DNA of 64,000 bases from Bacteroides intestinalis. GTDB lineage: Bacteria > Bacteroidota > Bacteroidia > Bacteroidales > Bacteroidaceae. The notes below the pieces were generated by a model, which worked only from the letters and a program-made list of their open reading frames with translations, had not been told where the DNA came from and made no database searches. A program made the position numbers and the translations under genes. The stretch spans positions 62,001 to 126,000 of the forward strand of contig NZ_CABJDN010000010.1 in NCBI RefSeq assembly GCF_902364365.1. Direction: 5' to 3'. Every line of letters starts with the position of its first letter. The first letter of the stretch is position 1. Below, one piece after another: positions 8,674 through 16,983 of this stretch.

Positions 8674-8703
8674 CCCCGGGCTGCAAAGCAGAGACTCCCG
8701 GGG
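8674..8703 (-). terminator. GC-rich hairpin ending the susCD operon
   Basis: CCCCGGG (8674-8680) pairs with CCCGGGG (8697-8703), enclosing a nested CTGC-AAA-GCAG. It lies 37-66 nt after the stop codon of the agarase-like gene and just before the next promoter. There is no long T-run, so termination may be partial. Confidence 0.6.
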
Positions 8704-8739
8704 CTTTAGAAATTCAAAATGTCAATCTGATAAATCTGT

Positions 8740-10290
8740 TTATTTATCAAAATACTCAATAAGGTTGTAAACATTGTAATTTACTTCCTTCATGAACTTA
8801 CTCAGATAGGGATACATCTCGTAATAGTTATCATAAACCCCTTTATTAGCGGGCTTACTGCTATTGTCCGTACCATCATCATCCTGATACTTGAACCAAT
8901 GCCAGCCGACGCAATTCTTGGCTTCCAGCAAACCCAAAGTGAAATGCTGGTATGCGTACGCCCTGTCATTCTGAGTGGGAACAGAGAATCCGGCACCCGA
9001 CTGGTTGTTCAGGTCAGAATCTTCCACACCCTTTGTATAAAACTCAGTAACCATAAAGGGAGCATCCGCCCAATCTTCACCCCACTGCTTCACATAGGTA
9101 GTCAGCTCCGGACTCCAACGGCTATAGTAATTGATAGAGATGATATCGCAATACTTGCCCGCAGCAGCCACTACATGTTGCAGATATTTCGGTGTTCCAT
9201 GCAGACGGGTTCCCAGGTACATCATTCCCGGATCGATCTCTTTAATGGCTTCCTTGACTCCCTTGTAATAGAGTTCGGCCAGTCTGCCGGCAAATTCGCT
9301 ATTCAGATTATCGGTCACACTTGTTGCATTCTTCTCTTCCATAAACTTCTTAGCTTCCAGGTAGGCGACATCTGTCCGGTCGGTCAGTTGCAAGAAGCGA
9401 TCCAGTATTCTTGAATTCTGCGAAGAGAAGTTTATCTCATTATCCGAAAAGAAGCCCAATACATTCGCATCATTCAAATAAGATGCCATGGCCGAACGGA
9501 TATAAGTCTTACAGAACTCCGCCCAATCACTGTACAACACAAGTCCCAGTTCATTATCGGAAGTATTTCCCGGATAGGCATGCCCGTTCTGCGACCTGAA
9601 CTGGCTGAGGAAGCCGAACGAAGGTGCAAGAGTCATAGGTGCATTGGGATTACTTTGATTATGCGTCTGAATTTTACTATATGTATTGGTACAGAAAGCA
9701 CCGGTGCCATGAAAGCCGATAGAGGCCAGTTCTGCCTGTGTCTTCGACAACCACATATTATCATTACCAAAGCGCTTATTCCAAGCTTCTTTATTACGCG
9801 AAGAAGAACCATATCTGAGGGAAGTCACACTTCTTTCATAGTGAGGGTATCCTTCGGGATCGATAATCCACCAACGACCGTTGACTTTCTTCACATAAAA
9901 GCGTCCTGTGGCTTGTTGCTTGGCACCTGTGGTAAGGCTACCATATTTATTGGTAATAGCCTTATAGTCACTCTCTGTTTTTATGCTTGGTTTATACTCG
10001 CCCATATAAGCCACGATGCGGGTATTCGCTTCAGTCCAGCTGGCAACCGGTGGAAACTGGCTCGAATACTTCACTTTGATCGGGCGGTACGGTTTACCCA
10101 GAAGTGAAGGACTGTAAGCCTGCATCTCTCCGGGAGTCGGCAACCCCTCTATAATCTCATCATCGTCACCCTCGTCCAGAACAACGTCCGGCGGCATGAA
10201 GTTAGGATCTTTCACTTCATAGTCTACACATGAAGTCAACATAAACAGACACGCAAAGGATGCCGTTATATAAAATGATTTTATTTTCAT
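8740..10290 (-). CDS. Clan GH-A glycoside hydrolase lipoprotein, agarase-like
   Basis: 516 residues from the ATG at 10290, chosen because it gives a proper lipoprotein signal with C21 (MLTSC); the frame extends 15 codons upstream without signal character. An acidic linker (residues about 38-48, DEGDDDEII) follows, typical of surface-displayed lipoproteins. The catalytic region resembles clan GH-A barrels of the beta-agarase GH50/GH86 kind: likely acid/base E285 (FFSDNEI) and nucleophile E416 (MVTEFYTKG). I cannot fix the family, and the substrate need not be agar. It is the fourth gene of the susC-susD-BACON operon, so it is probably a surface endo-enzyme making the oligosaccharides that SusC imports. 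Confidence 0.75.
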   Translation of the reverse strand: MKIKSFYITASFACLFMLTSCVDYEVKDPNFMPPDVVLDEGDDDEIIEGLPTPGEMQAYSPSLLGKPYRPIKVKYSSQFPPVASWTEANTRIVAYMGEYKPSIKTESDYKAITNKYGSLTTGAKQQATGRFYVKKVNGRWWIIDPEGYPHYERSVTSLRYGSSSRNKEAWNKRFGNDNMWLSKTQAELASIGFHGTGAFCTNTYSKIQTHNQSNPNAPMTLAPSFGFLSQFRSQNGHAYPGNTSDNELGLVLYSDWAEFCKTYIRSAMASYLNDANVLGFFSDNEINFSSQNSRILDRFLQLTDRTDVAYLEAKKFMEEKNATSVTDNLNSEFAGRLAELYYKGVKEAIKEIDPGMMYLGTRLHGTPKYLQHVVAAAGKYCDIISINYYSRWSPELTTYVKQWGEDWADAPFMVTEFYTKGVEDSDLNNQSGAGFSVPTQNDRAYAYQHFTLGLLEAKNCVGWHWFKYQDDDGTDNSSKPANKGVYDNYYEMYPYLSKFMKEVNYNVYNLIEYFDK

Positions 10291-10310
10291 GATATTTGCC
10301 TTTAAAGATT

Positions 10311-12131
10311 TTATTTGGAAACACTTCTCACACAACGAACATAACGCGCACTTCCGGTCTTGGCGTTATTGGTACTGACATATTTACCAAAACGTATATA
10401 GCAAGCTTTCTTACCGTCGGTAGTCTCCGTACTTGCCCAATAGCTATCACCATTCTCCGTATCTCCCATGGTATTCAGGATCACACCACCATGATCGGTG
10501 AATATTTTATCGAACGCAGCACGTGCTGCCTGTTCTTCCGCCGGGAGCTGACCGGGAAGCAGGCTCGAACTATGATTTCCGTTGTAGGCATCATATAAAG
10601 CTACCAGTTCGTCTTTTGCCGGCCAATACCAGCCTTCACCCCTCTCCTTGCAATATTGTATTGCCGGAATGTCTGCTGCATGTTCGCTCTGTGCTATGGT
10701 CTGCGTATTGGCATATCCATCTTCACCATCCGTTACACCAAAACCATCGGCAAATCCGTTTGTCCACTTCAGGCTCTCCCGCTTAAGGGACACAATCTTA
10801 GCTTTGGAAGGATCTGCCGGATCCACCCAGAACACAATACCGCCTTCAGCAAGTTCCGTATCTCCATCTTTCGTCACATACTCACCTATTGTGAAAGGTT
10901 CCACAGCTATAGCTTTCTGCTGGCTTACGGTAATGGTAGCCGTAGCCCGGCCTTCACCGGAACCGGCTACGACGGTCACAGTCGCCGTACGCGAACCATC
11001 CGTGGTATTCTCCGACAAAGCGGTGAATGTAATCTTGTTTTCTGCCTTGCTTACGGAAAGCCATGTGGAACCATCACCTTCAATGGTTACCGTATACGAA
11101 CTCTTATTCGTAGTTACGGTAGACTCTGCCGTGGCACCGGCTTCACTGGTCAGTCCAACCTGGGTAGGGGTAACGGTCAGTGTGGCAGGTTCTTCGGGGA
11201 ACTTATAGTTACCTATCACTTTCATGGCACGTACAAAGCGGCTTGTACCAGTCTTGGCACCAAAGTCAAGTCCATACTTACCGAAACGGACGTATCTTGC
11301 TTTCTGCCCATCTTCACTTTCCGTACTTGCCCAGTAGCTTTCACCATTGCCCGTATCAGCCGCTGCATTTATAACCGCTCCACCCAAATCGGTCAGGTAC
11401 TGGTCGAACATGGCACGGGCTGCCTTTTCCGTATCGCTGATACTGGCAGGCACTGCATTGGTGAATGCCGGGTCTTCATGGCCGATACCATTGTATGCGT
11501 CAAACAAATCGAGCAATTCATTGGATGCCGGTAAATACCAACCTTCTCCCAATGCTGTACACAAGGCGGCAGCATCATTAGGGCCTGCATTTACAAACAG
11601 GGCTGTATTCGCCGGGCCATCTACTGCCGACAGGGCGCCATGTGACATGATAGATGCTTCATACGGATTGCCACCCCAACGTTCCAGTGAGATAGCCTTT
11701 CCGGATTCCGGATCAGACGGGTCAACCCAGAATATCATACCGAGTCCGTCTTCTGTCACTTGTCCCACTTTCAAAGCCTTCTCTTCCGAAGCATCTTTAT
11801 CTGATTGAGTCACTGTTACATCTACAGAGAACTCTCCGGAAACCAACTTCACGACAGTCGAACGCGGTTCACCTGTTTCATTGGTAGCCGTAGCTTTATA
11901 AATGGCACGTTTCGGATTCACATCTACCGAGAGCCAGTCTGCCGTATACTCAGCGGTAACCTCACCCTCCGTCGTATAAATAAGAGCCGTTGCAGAAGAA
12001 CCTTCATTCTTCGATATGTTTATAGTGGTTTGGTCATAATTAAATTCCGGCATGATACGCACTTCTCCACGCTCTTTACATGAAATCAGTATCATACTCA
12101 AAATCAATGAAACCAGAGTTAGTTTTTTCAT
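10311..12131 (-). CDS. Surface lipoprotein with two BACON plus DUF1566-like units
   Basis: 606 residues, lipobox at about C18 (LISC). The protein is an internal duplication: a BACON-like beta domain (about 30-115), a DUF1566/Fib_succ-like domain (about 120-305), a second BACON (about 315-405) and a second DUF1566-like domain (about 415-605). The two large domains share GEGWYxPA, SYWAST and RFGKY. BACON domains often act as spacers or glycan-binding modules in Bacteroides surface proteins. The position directly after susD is where SusE/SusF-like surface glycan-binding proteins sit, and that is the inferred role. No catalytic residues are evident. It starts 42 bp after susD and lies 20 bp before the agarase-like gene. 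Confidence 0.8.
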   Translation of the reverse strand: MKKLTLVSLILSMILISCKERGEVRIMPEFNYDQTTINISKNEGSSATALIYTTEGEVTAEYTADWLSVDVNPKRAIYKATATNETGEPRSTVVKLVSGEFSVDVTVTQSDKDASEEKALKVGQVTEDGLGMIFWVDPSDPESGKAISLERWGGNPYEASIMSHGALSAVDGPANTALFVNAGPNDAAALCTALGEGWYLPASNELLDLFDAYNGIGHEDPAFTNAVPASISDTEKAARAMFDQYLTDLGGAVINAAADTGNGESYWASTESEDGQKARYVRFGKYGLDFGAKTGTSRFVRAMKVIGNYKFPEEPATLTVTPTQVGLTSEAGATAESTVTTNKSSYTVTIEGDGSTWLSVSKAENKITFTALSENTTDGSRTATVTVVAGSGEGRATATITVSQQKAIAVEPFTIGEYVTKDGDTELAEGGIVFWVDPADPSKAKIVSLKRESLKWTNGFADGFGVTDGEDGYANTQTIAQSEHAADIPAIQYCKERGEGWYWPAKDELVALYDAYNGNHSSSLLPGQLPAEEQAARAAFDKIFTDHGGVILNTMGDTENGDSYWASTETTDGKKACYIRFGKYVSTNNAKTGSARYVRCVRSVSK

Positions 12132-12173
12132 ATTATGATTCTGTTTTTAATTTATAATTTAAAGTCAACTCTC

Positions 12174-13778
12174 CTATTTCCACGGATCGCTCTGCGGGAA
12201 GTTCTCTGCTCCCATCAGGTCTATCTGTTTCTGTGGTATAGGCCATATTTCGTGTTTGCCTTTCACGAAGTAATCACGACACAAGGCATAATCGGTATCC
12301 AGATATGGGTCTTCCGACTTCAAGTCGCCCGAGTGTTCACGAGCCCGGTCATAGAGGAGTCCAAGACGTTTCAACAATGGCCAGCGTACTCCTTCGAAGT
12401 GCAGTTCACGGGCATATTCATCCAGAATCATATCAAGGGTAAGCGGACCGTTCTCACGGGCATTACCTGCCCTGCTCCACGTCTTGTTATAGTATTCAAT
12501 GGCTTCGGAACTCGAACCGCCGTCGCGATGGAAGTAAGCCTCACAACACATCAGGTAGGTCTCTGCCAGACGGTAAACAATCAGGTCCTTGAAACTGGAA
12601 GTCCTGTCAGGCTGTGTAGCATTGGTCCATTGGTCAAAATGCTTCTTTGACATCGGATGCAGTTTCTCCAGATATCCGGCAGAACTGCCATACAAATCGG
12701 CTGGTATCTCTTTGCCATAATTGACATTAGTGGGATCATTGTAATAGAACTTGTGGATAAAGAGCTTTTCATAGCGGGTATCCTTTGCTTTATCATACAG
12801 ACCGAACAAGTAAGTATTCGGATAAACACGTCCCCAACCGTAACCACCCTGGGCTGCTTCAAAGGTACATCCGGCATTAGACTGATAGCGGGTAGTGGTA
12901 ATAATGGCAAGACGGTGTCCCATCAATGGAGTACCGCTTCCGCCACCTCCCAGGTTCTCTGAGAATTGGTAGGACCACAGCACTTCGGAGTTACGCAAAT
13001 CCGCCCCGCTGAAAACATCTTCCGTCTTCGGCATCATGGAGTACATCGTGCCATCCCTAAAGATATCCTCACACTCTTTTATTGCTTTATCATAGTCCTT
13101 TTCCCACATGGCTACCTGCGCTCTCACATGTTTGGCAGTTGCCTTAGTGATACGTCCATAGTCCTTATTCGGGATGTCCCAAGCAAGGGTGGCTATTGCA
13201 TCTTCCAGGTCACCTTTAATCAGAGTGAATACTTCTTCCGTAGATGCCGGTTTATAGTCACGCACCAGATTATCTACCATAGTAGGAAGTGTATTCAAAT
13301 AGAGACGTTCAAAACGTTTCCATAGTTCAAAGTATGCATGTCCGCGGAAGAACTTAGCCTCAGCCCATGCCTTATGGACAACTTCGTCATCAAGCCCCAG
13401 GTTCTCGGCGCTTACAATGATTTCATTGGCTTTGCCTATAATGGAATAATGGTGTGTCCAGAATGATTCGACATCAGCATTGTTAGGCAATAGCGTATTG
13501 AGACGAGCAATAGCTGCACTTGTTCCGGCACGGAATACCATGATGTCCGTGTTATAGTCACACATATTTACGACGTACAGGTTACCTCCATCTCCATTGG
13601 CTATCTGTCTCTCCATATTGTATAATCCTATCACGGCGCGGCTCAGACCATCGGGAGTACCTATCAGATAGTTGTAAGTGATATCCGTCTTCGATTCAGG
13701 ATTAAGAAAGTCTTCACAGGAAGGCAACGTCGCAATTGCTGCAATTGCTAAAGCTGCTATATATAATCTTTTCTTCAT
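12174..13778 (-). CDS. susD-like: SusD/RagB-family glycan-binding lipoprotein (PUL A)
   Basis: 534 residues with a lipoprotein signal (cysteine at about 21, LPSCEDFLNPES). The start (SCEDFLNP), the helical TPR-like body (AEAKFFRGHAYFELWKRF) and the C-terminal region (YARELHFEGVRWPLLKRLG) are classic SusD/RagB signatures. It sits over the SusC barrel on the outer surface, binds glycan and delivers it to the pore. It starts 18 bp after susC. Specificity cannot be inferred because SusD proteins diverge quickly. Confidence 0.95.
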   Translation of the reverse strand: MKKRLYIAALAIAAIATLPSCEDFLNPESKTDITYNYLIGTPDGLSRAVIGLYNMERQIANGDGGNLYVVNMCDYNTDIMVFRAGTSAAIARLNTLLPNNADVESFWTHHYSIIGKANEIIVSAENLGLDDEVVHKAWAEAKFFRGHAYFELWKRFERLYLNTLPTMVDNLVRDYKPASTEEVFTLIKGDLEDAIATLAWDIPNKDYGRITKATAKHVRAQVAMWEKDYDKAIKECEDIFRDGTMYSMMPKTEDVFSGADLRNSEVLWSYQFSENLGGGGSGTPLMGHRLAIITTTRYQSNAGCTFEAAQGGYGWGRVYPNTYLFGLYDKAKDTRYEKLFIHKFYYNDPTNVNYGKEIPADLYGSSAGYLEKLHPMSKKHFDQWTNATQPDRTSSFKDLIVYRLAETYLMCCEAYFHRDGGSSSEAIEYYNKTWSRAGNARENGPLTLDMILDEYARELHFEGVRWPLLKRLGLLYDRAREHSGDLKSEDPYLDTDYALCRDYFVKGKHEIWPIPQKQIDLMGAENFPQSDPWK

Positions 13779-13796
13779 TTTTTCGGTCTTTAATAA

Positions 13797-16700
13797 TTAG
13801 AATGACAAATTTACTCCAAACACAAACTGTCTTGACTCAGGATATGCACCGGGAGTCAACTCCGGGCTATACGACAGGAAGTCTGTGAACGTAAGAAGAT
13901 TCGTAGCGGTTGCATATACTCTTAACTTCTGAAGCTGGATTTTCTTAATCCAGGCGGTAGGAAATGTATATCCCAGTTGCAAAGTACGCAAACGGATGTA
14001 AGAGGCATCTTGTATGGCCAAGGCACTCTGATACGTCACATTCGAATTATGGGTAGGACGCGGGAAGTCGTTTGAAGGATTAAACGGAGTCCAGTAATTC
14101 ACCTTCACACCGTTCAATTTTCCCTGTAATGAACCACCACTGTTTGATTCTGAGAGATAGGCGTTCTGAATCTTGCGCCCGGACACTCCATACCAATCCA
14201 TAAAGAAGTCGAAGCCTTTCCATTTAAGACTTGTATTCAATGACAGGGTAAAGTCCGGGTCTTTGGAGATGGGGGTACGGTCGTCTGCCGTAATCTTTCC
14301 GTCACCATTCAGATCTTTCACTTTCACGGAACCCGGTGCCACTGCATCCTGACGTTCCAGGACTTTGTCGGGTATACCGTCTCCATCCGTATCAATGGTC
14401 GGTTTCAAGGTATATGTCAGTTTACCATAGGCATCACGGGTAATATCAAAATCTGCGTATTGATAAATACCGTCCGGTTCATAATTGTAATATACATTGA
14501 TAGGTTTACCTACAAACCAGTTGTTTCCGGGCTGGCTCAACGGTTTTCCATTCTCATCCACCTGATCGTCAATCTTCACGATCTCATTGGAATACTGGCT
14601 GAAGTTAGCTCCCAGACTCCATGTGAAATCCTTCGCACGGATAACGTCACCGCTAATACTGATATCAATACCGCTCGACTTCGTTTCTCCCAGATTATCA
14701 AGCATCTTTTCGTAACCTAAGGCTGAATTCAATCCGCGATAAACAAGCAAATCGGTAGTCCGGGTTTTATAATACTCAATGGTACCCGACAGTCTGTTTC
14801 GGAACAAACCAAAGTCCAAGCCCATGTTGACGGTTCTGGATTGCTCCCACTTCAGGTTAGGATTGGTAAGTTCTGCTCCGGGAAGATAACCCATATAGGA
14901 ATTATCGCCAAACTCATATCTGAGTTGGTCAGTCAGACCAAGAGTCGTATAATTACCAATACCGTTCTGATTACCTACAATACCATAACTCAAGCGTAGT
15001 TTCAGATTATCGATCCAGGTTGCATTCTGAAGGAACTTCTCCTGATTCACACGCCATGCAAGGGCTACAGACGGGAATGTACCCCATTTGTTATTCTTTC
15101 CGAAACGACTGGAGCCGTCTCTTCTGACTGCAACATTCATAATATATCTATCCATCAGGACATAAGAAGCACGTCCCATGAAAGAAACCAGGTTATTCTC
15201 GGTAAAGGAACGTATGGGAGAACCTGTAAACTGACCGTTTGCGATGAAGTTCCAATCCATATCCACCGGTAATTGGTCGGTAGCATAGCCCAACTGCTTT
15301 GTCTGCTTATGGTCTACGGACTGTACTGCGGTAATCGTCAGTTTGTGCTTCTGGTCTTTAATAGGGACATTGTATGTAAAGATGTTCTCAATCAGATAAC
15401 TTCTGTCTTCCCTGTCGGTCAGTTTAGCCGTAGCTCCACCACCCGGATAATTCACTCCTTTTGCTTCGCCATCTTCCTGTTCTCTGTTATAGAGCGATGT
15501 ATTCAGGCGGTAATTGAACCCTTTGAAAGGTTTCAGCTCCAGAAAGACATTCAAACGGTAACTATTGGTGGAAATCTCACGTTTATAGTTTTCCGCTCTA
15601 TAGAACGGGTTGACATCATTATTAGAATTAATATAGCGTGAATAGCTACCATCTTCATTATAAATCTGTGCAATCGGAGTACGGGTAATAAACTCACTGA
15701 AACTACCGTCTTCACGATCGGATTTGGTAAGAGCATAAGACGAGTTTACACCGAGGCTGATCCACTTATTAATGTTATAATCCACATTCAGGCGAAAAGC
15801 TGCCTTCTGATAGCCGGAACCGGTGGTTACCATTCCGTCCTGATCGAAGTAATTGACACCGGCAGCCATCCGTATCTTATCATTTCCGCCGCGCAACGTT
15901 ACATCATGATTGTGATAAAGTGCATTCTTCAACATCTCTTTCTCCCAATCTATAAATTGCCCGCTTGCCCACACTTGCTGCATGACATCGTCTCCCAAAG
16001 CTTCGGCAATGGATATTTCGCGTGCATCAATCACACCTTTATCATTGGCTTTTGCTTCACGCCGCAGCATTACATATTCTTCGGGTGAATAGAAATCGAA
16101 GTTGCGCCATAAAGACTGTATACCTACATATCCGTTATAACTTACCTCCATCTTACCCTGGCTACCACGTTTCGTTGTCACCAGGATAACACCATCGCTG
16201 GCACGGGCACCATAGATAGCCTGCGAAGCGGCATCTTTCAGAATCTCAATGGACTCGATGTTCTCCGCACTCAGCGTACTGAACTCTTCACTGTCTGAAA
16301 TAGAACCATCGATAACATACAAAGGAGTATTGGATGCACTGATAGAACGGTTACCACGAACCGTAATATTAGGATTGGAACCCGGTCTTCCCGATGAACT
16401 TGTTACATTAACACCGGCCACGCGTCCACGAAGCATATCAGCTACGTTTCCTGCCGGGTAACTTTTCAGTTCATCCGTCTTAACCGAAGCTACAGAAGTA
16501 GCGACATCACTTTTCCGCTGATAACCATAGCCCACGACTACAACTTCTTCCAGTTGCTTGGTATCCTCTACCATAACTACATTAATAACACCTTTATTAC
16601 CTACCTTATGCTCCTGGTTCAGATAGCCGATATACGAAAACACGAGTGTAGAATTCGAAGGTACCTCAAGAGAATATTTACCGTTTATATCGGTAATCAC

Positions 16701-16856
16701 ACCAGTTGCAGAATCTTTCACGCGAACATTCACGCCAATCAACGGACCTTGCGTATCAGACACAACACCTGTTACCCGCACGTTCAGCGCATGTACATCG
16801 GCCATAATCAATAGAAATACAACCGATAAGATTAGTTTAAAACAACAGTTTTTCAT
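13797..16856 (-). CDS. susC-like: SusC/RagA TonB-dependent outer-membrane transporter (PUL A)
   Basis: 1019 residues with a signal peptide. A carboxypeptidase-regulatory-like domain (about 25-100; VSDTQGPLIGVNV) is followed by a TonB box-like segment (EEVVVVGYGYQ, about 105-115), a plug domain (about 115-235, including LYVIDG) and a beta barrel ending in the aromatic VFGVNLSF. It imports oligosaccharides across the outer membrane using TonB energy, together with the adjacent SusD. The 127-bp gap upstream probably holds the regulated promoter. Confidence 0.96.
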   Translation of the reverse strand: MKNCCFKLILSVVFLLIMADVHALNVRVTGVVSDTQGPLIGVNVRVKDSATGVITDINGKYSLEVPSNSTLVFSYIGYLNQEHKVGNKGVINVVMVEDTKQLEEVVVVGYGYQRKSDVATSVASVKTDELKSYPAGNVADMLRGRVAGVNVTSSSGRPGSNPNITVRGNRSISASNTPLYVIDGSISDSEEFSTLSAENIESIEILKDAASQAIYGARASDGVILVTTKRGSQGKMEVSYNGYVGIQSLWRNFDFYSPEEYVMLRREAKANDKGVIDAREISIAEALGDDVMQQVWASGQFIDWEKEMLKNALYHNHDVTLRGGNDKIRMAAGVNYFDQDGMVTTGSGYQKAAFRLNVDYNINKWISLGVNSSYALTKSDREDGSFSEFITRTPIAQIYNEDGSYSRYINSNNDVNPFYRAENYKREISTNSYRLNVFLELKPFKGFNYRLNTSLYNREQEDGEAKGVNYPGGGATAKLTDREDRSYLIENIFTYNVPIKDQKHKLTITAVQSVDHKQTKQLGYATDQLPVDMDWNFIANGQFTGSPIRSFTENNLVSFMGRASYVLMDRYIMNVAVRRDGSSRFGKNNKWGTFPSVALAWRVNQEKFLQNATWIDNLKLRLSYGIVGNQNGIGNYTTLGLTDQLRYEFGDNSYMGYLPGAELTNPNLKWEQSRTVNMGLDFGLFRNRLSGTIEYYKTRTTDLLVYRGLNSALGYEKMLDNLGETKSSGIDISISGDVIRAKDFTWSLGANFSQYSNEIVKIDDQVDENGKPLSQPGNNWFVGKPINVYYNYEPDGIYQYADFDITRDAYGKLTYTLKPTIDTDGDGIPDKVLERQDAVAPGSVKVKDLNGDGKITADDRTPISKDPDFTLSLNTSLKWKGFDFFMDWYGVSGRKIQNAYLSESNSGGSLQGKLNGVKVNYWTPFNPSNDFPRPTHNSNVTYQSALAIQDASYIRLRTLQLGYTFPTAWIKKIQLQKLRVYATATNLLTFTDFLSYSPELTPGAYPESRQFVFGVNLSF

Positions 16857-16954
16857 TTAATACATTAGATTTATATATTACTAATAAAGGAACAAGACAA
16901 AATTCACAAAAAACACAGAATCGGAATCTAAAAATCATACGGAAAGAAAGCACA

Positions 16955-16964
16955 ATCGTACGAA
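16955..16964. promoter_or_regulatory. Candidate regulator site upstream of susC
   Basis: ATCGTACGAA, with a palindromic CGTACG core, lies 99 bp before the susC start. The same 10 bases recur upstream of the hybrid regulator gene (29447-29456). In both places CGGAATCTA lies nearby (16922-16930 and 29399-29407). Binding by the PUL A regulator is inferred. Confidence 0.35.
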
Positions 16965-16983
16965 CGAAATAAATCTTTTCCGC

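Larger units (their letters stand above)
8217..8739. other. 523-bp regulatory intergenic region
   Basis: Reading in the direction of transcription (minus strand), this gap holds a GC-rich hairpin (8703-8674), a near-consensus promoter (8665-8634), a leader stem-loop (8624-8597) and seven periodic direct repeats (8546-8408). About 190 bp without obvious structure follow before the GH88 start. No credible coding sequence was found on either strand. Confidence 0.75.

Noticed and set aside
10656..11534. Plus-strand open frame antisense to the BACON lipoprotein gene
   Set aside because: Overlaps a gene with clear duplicated domains; the frame has no promoter and no recognisable motif.
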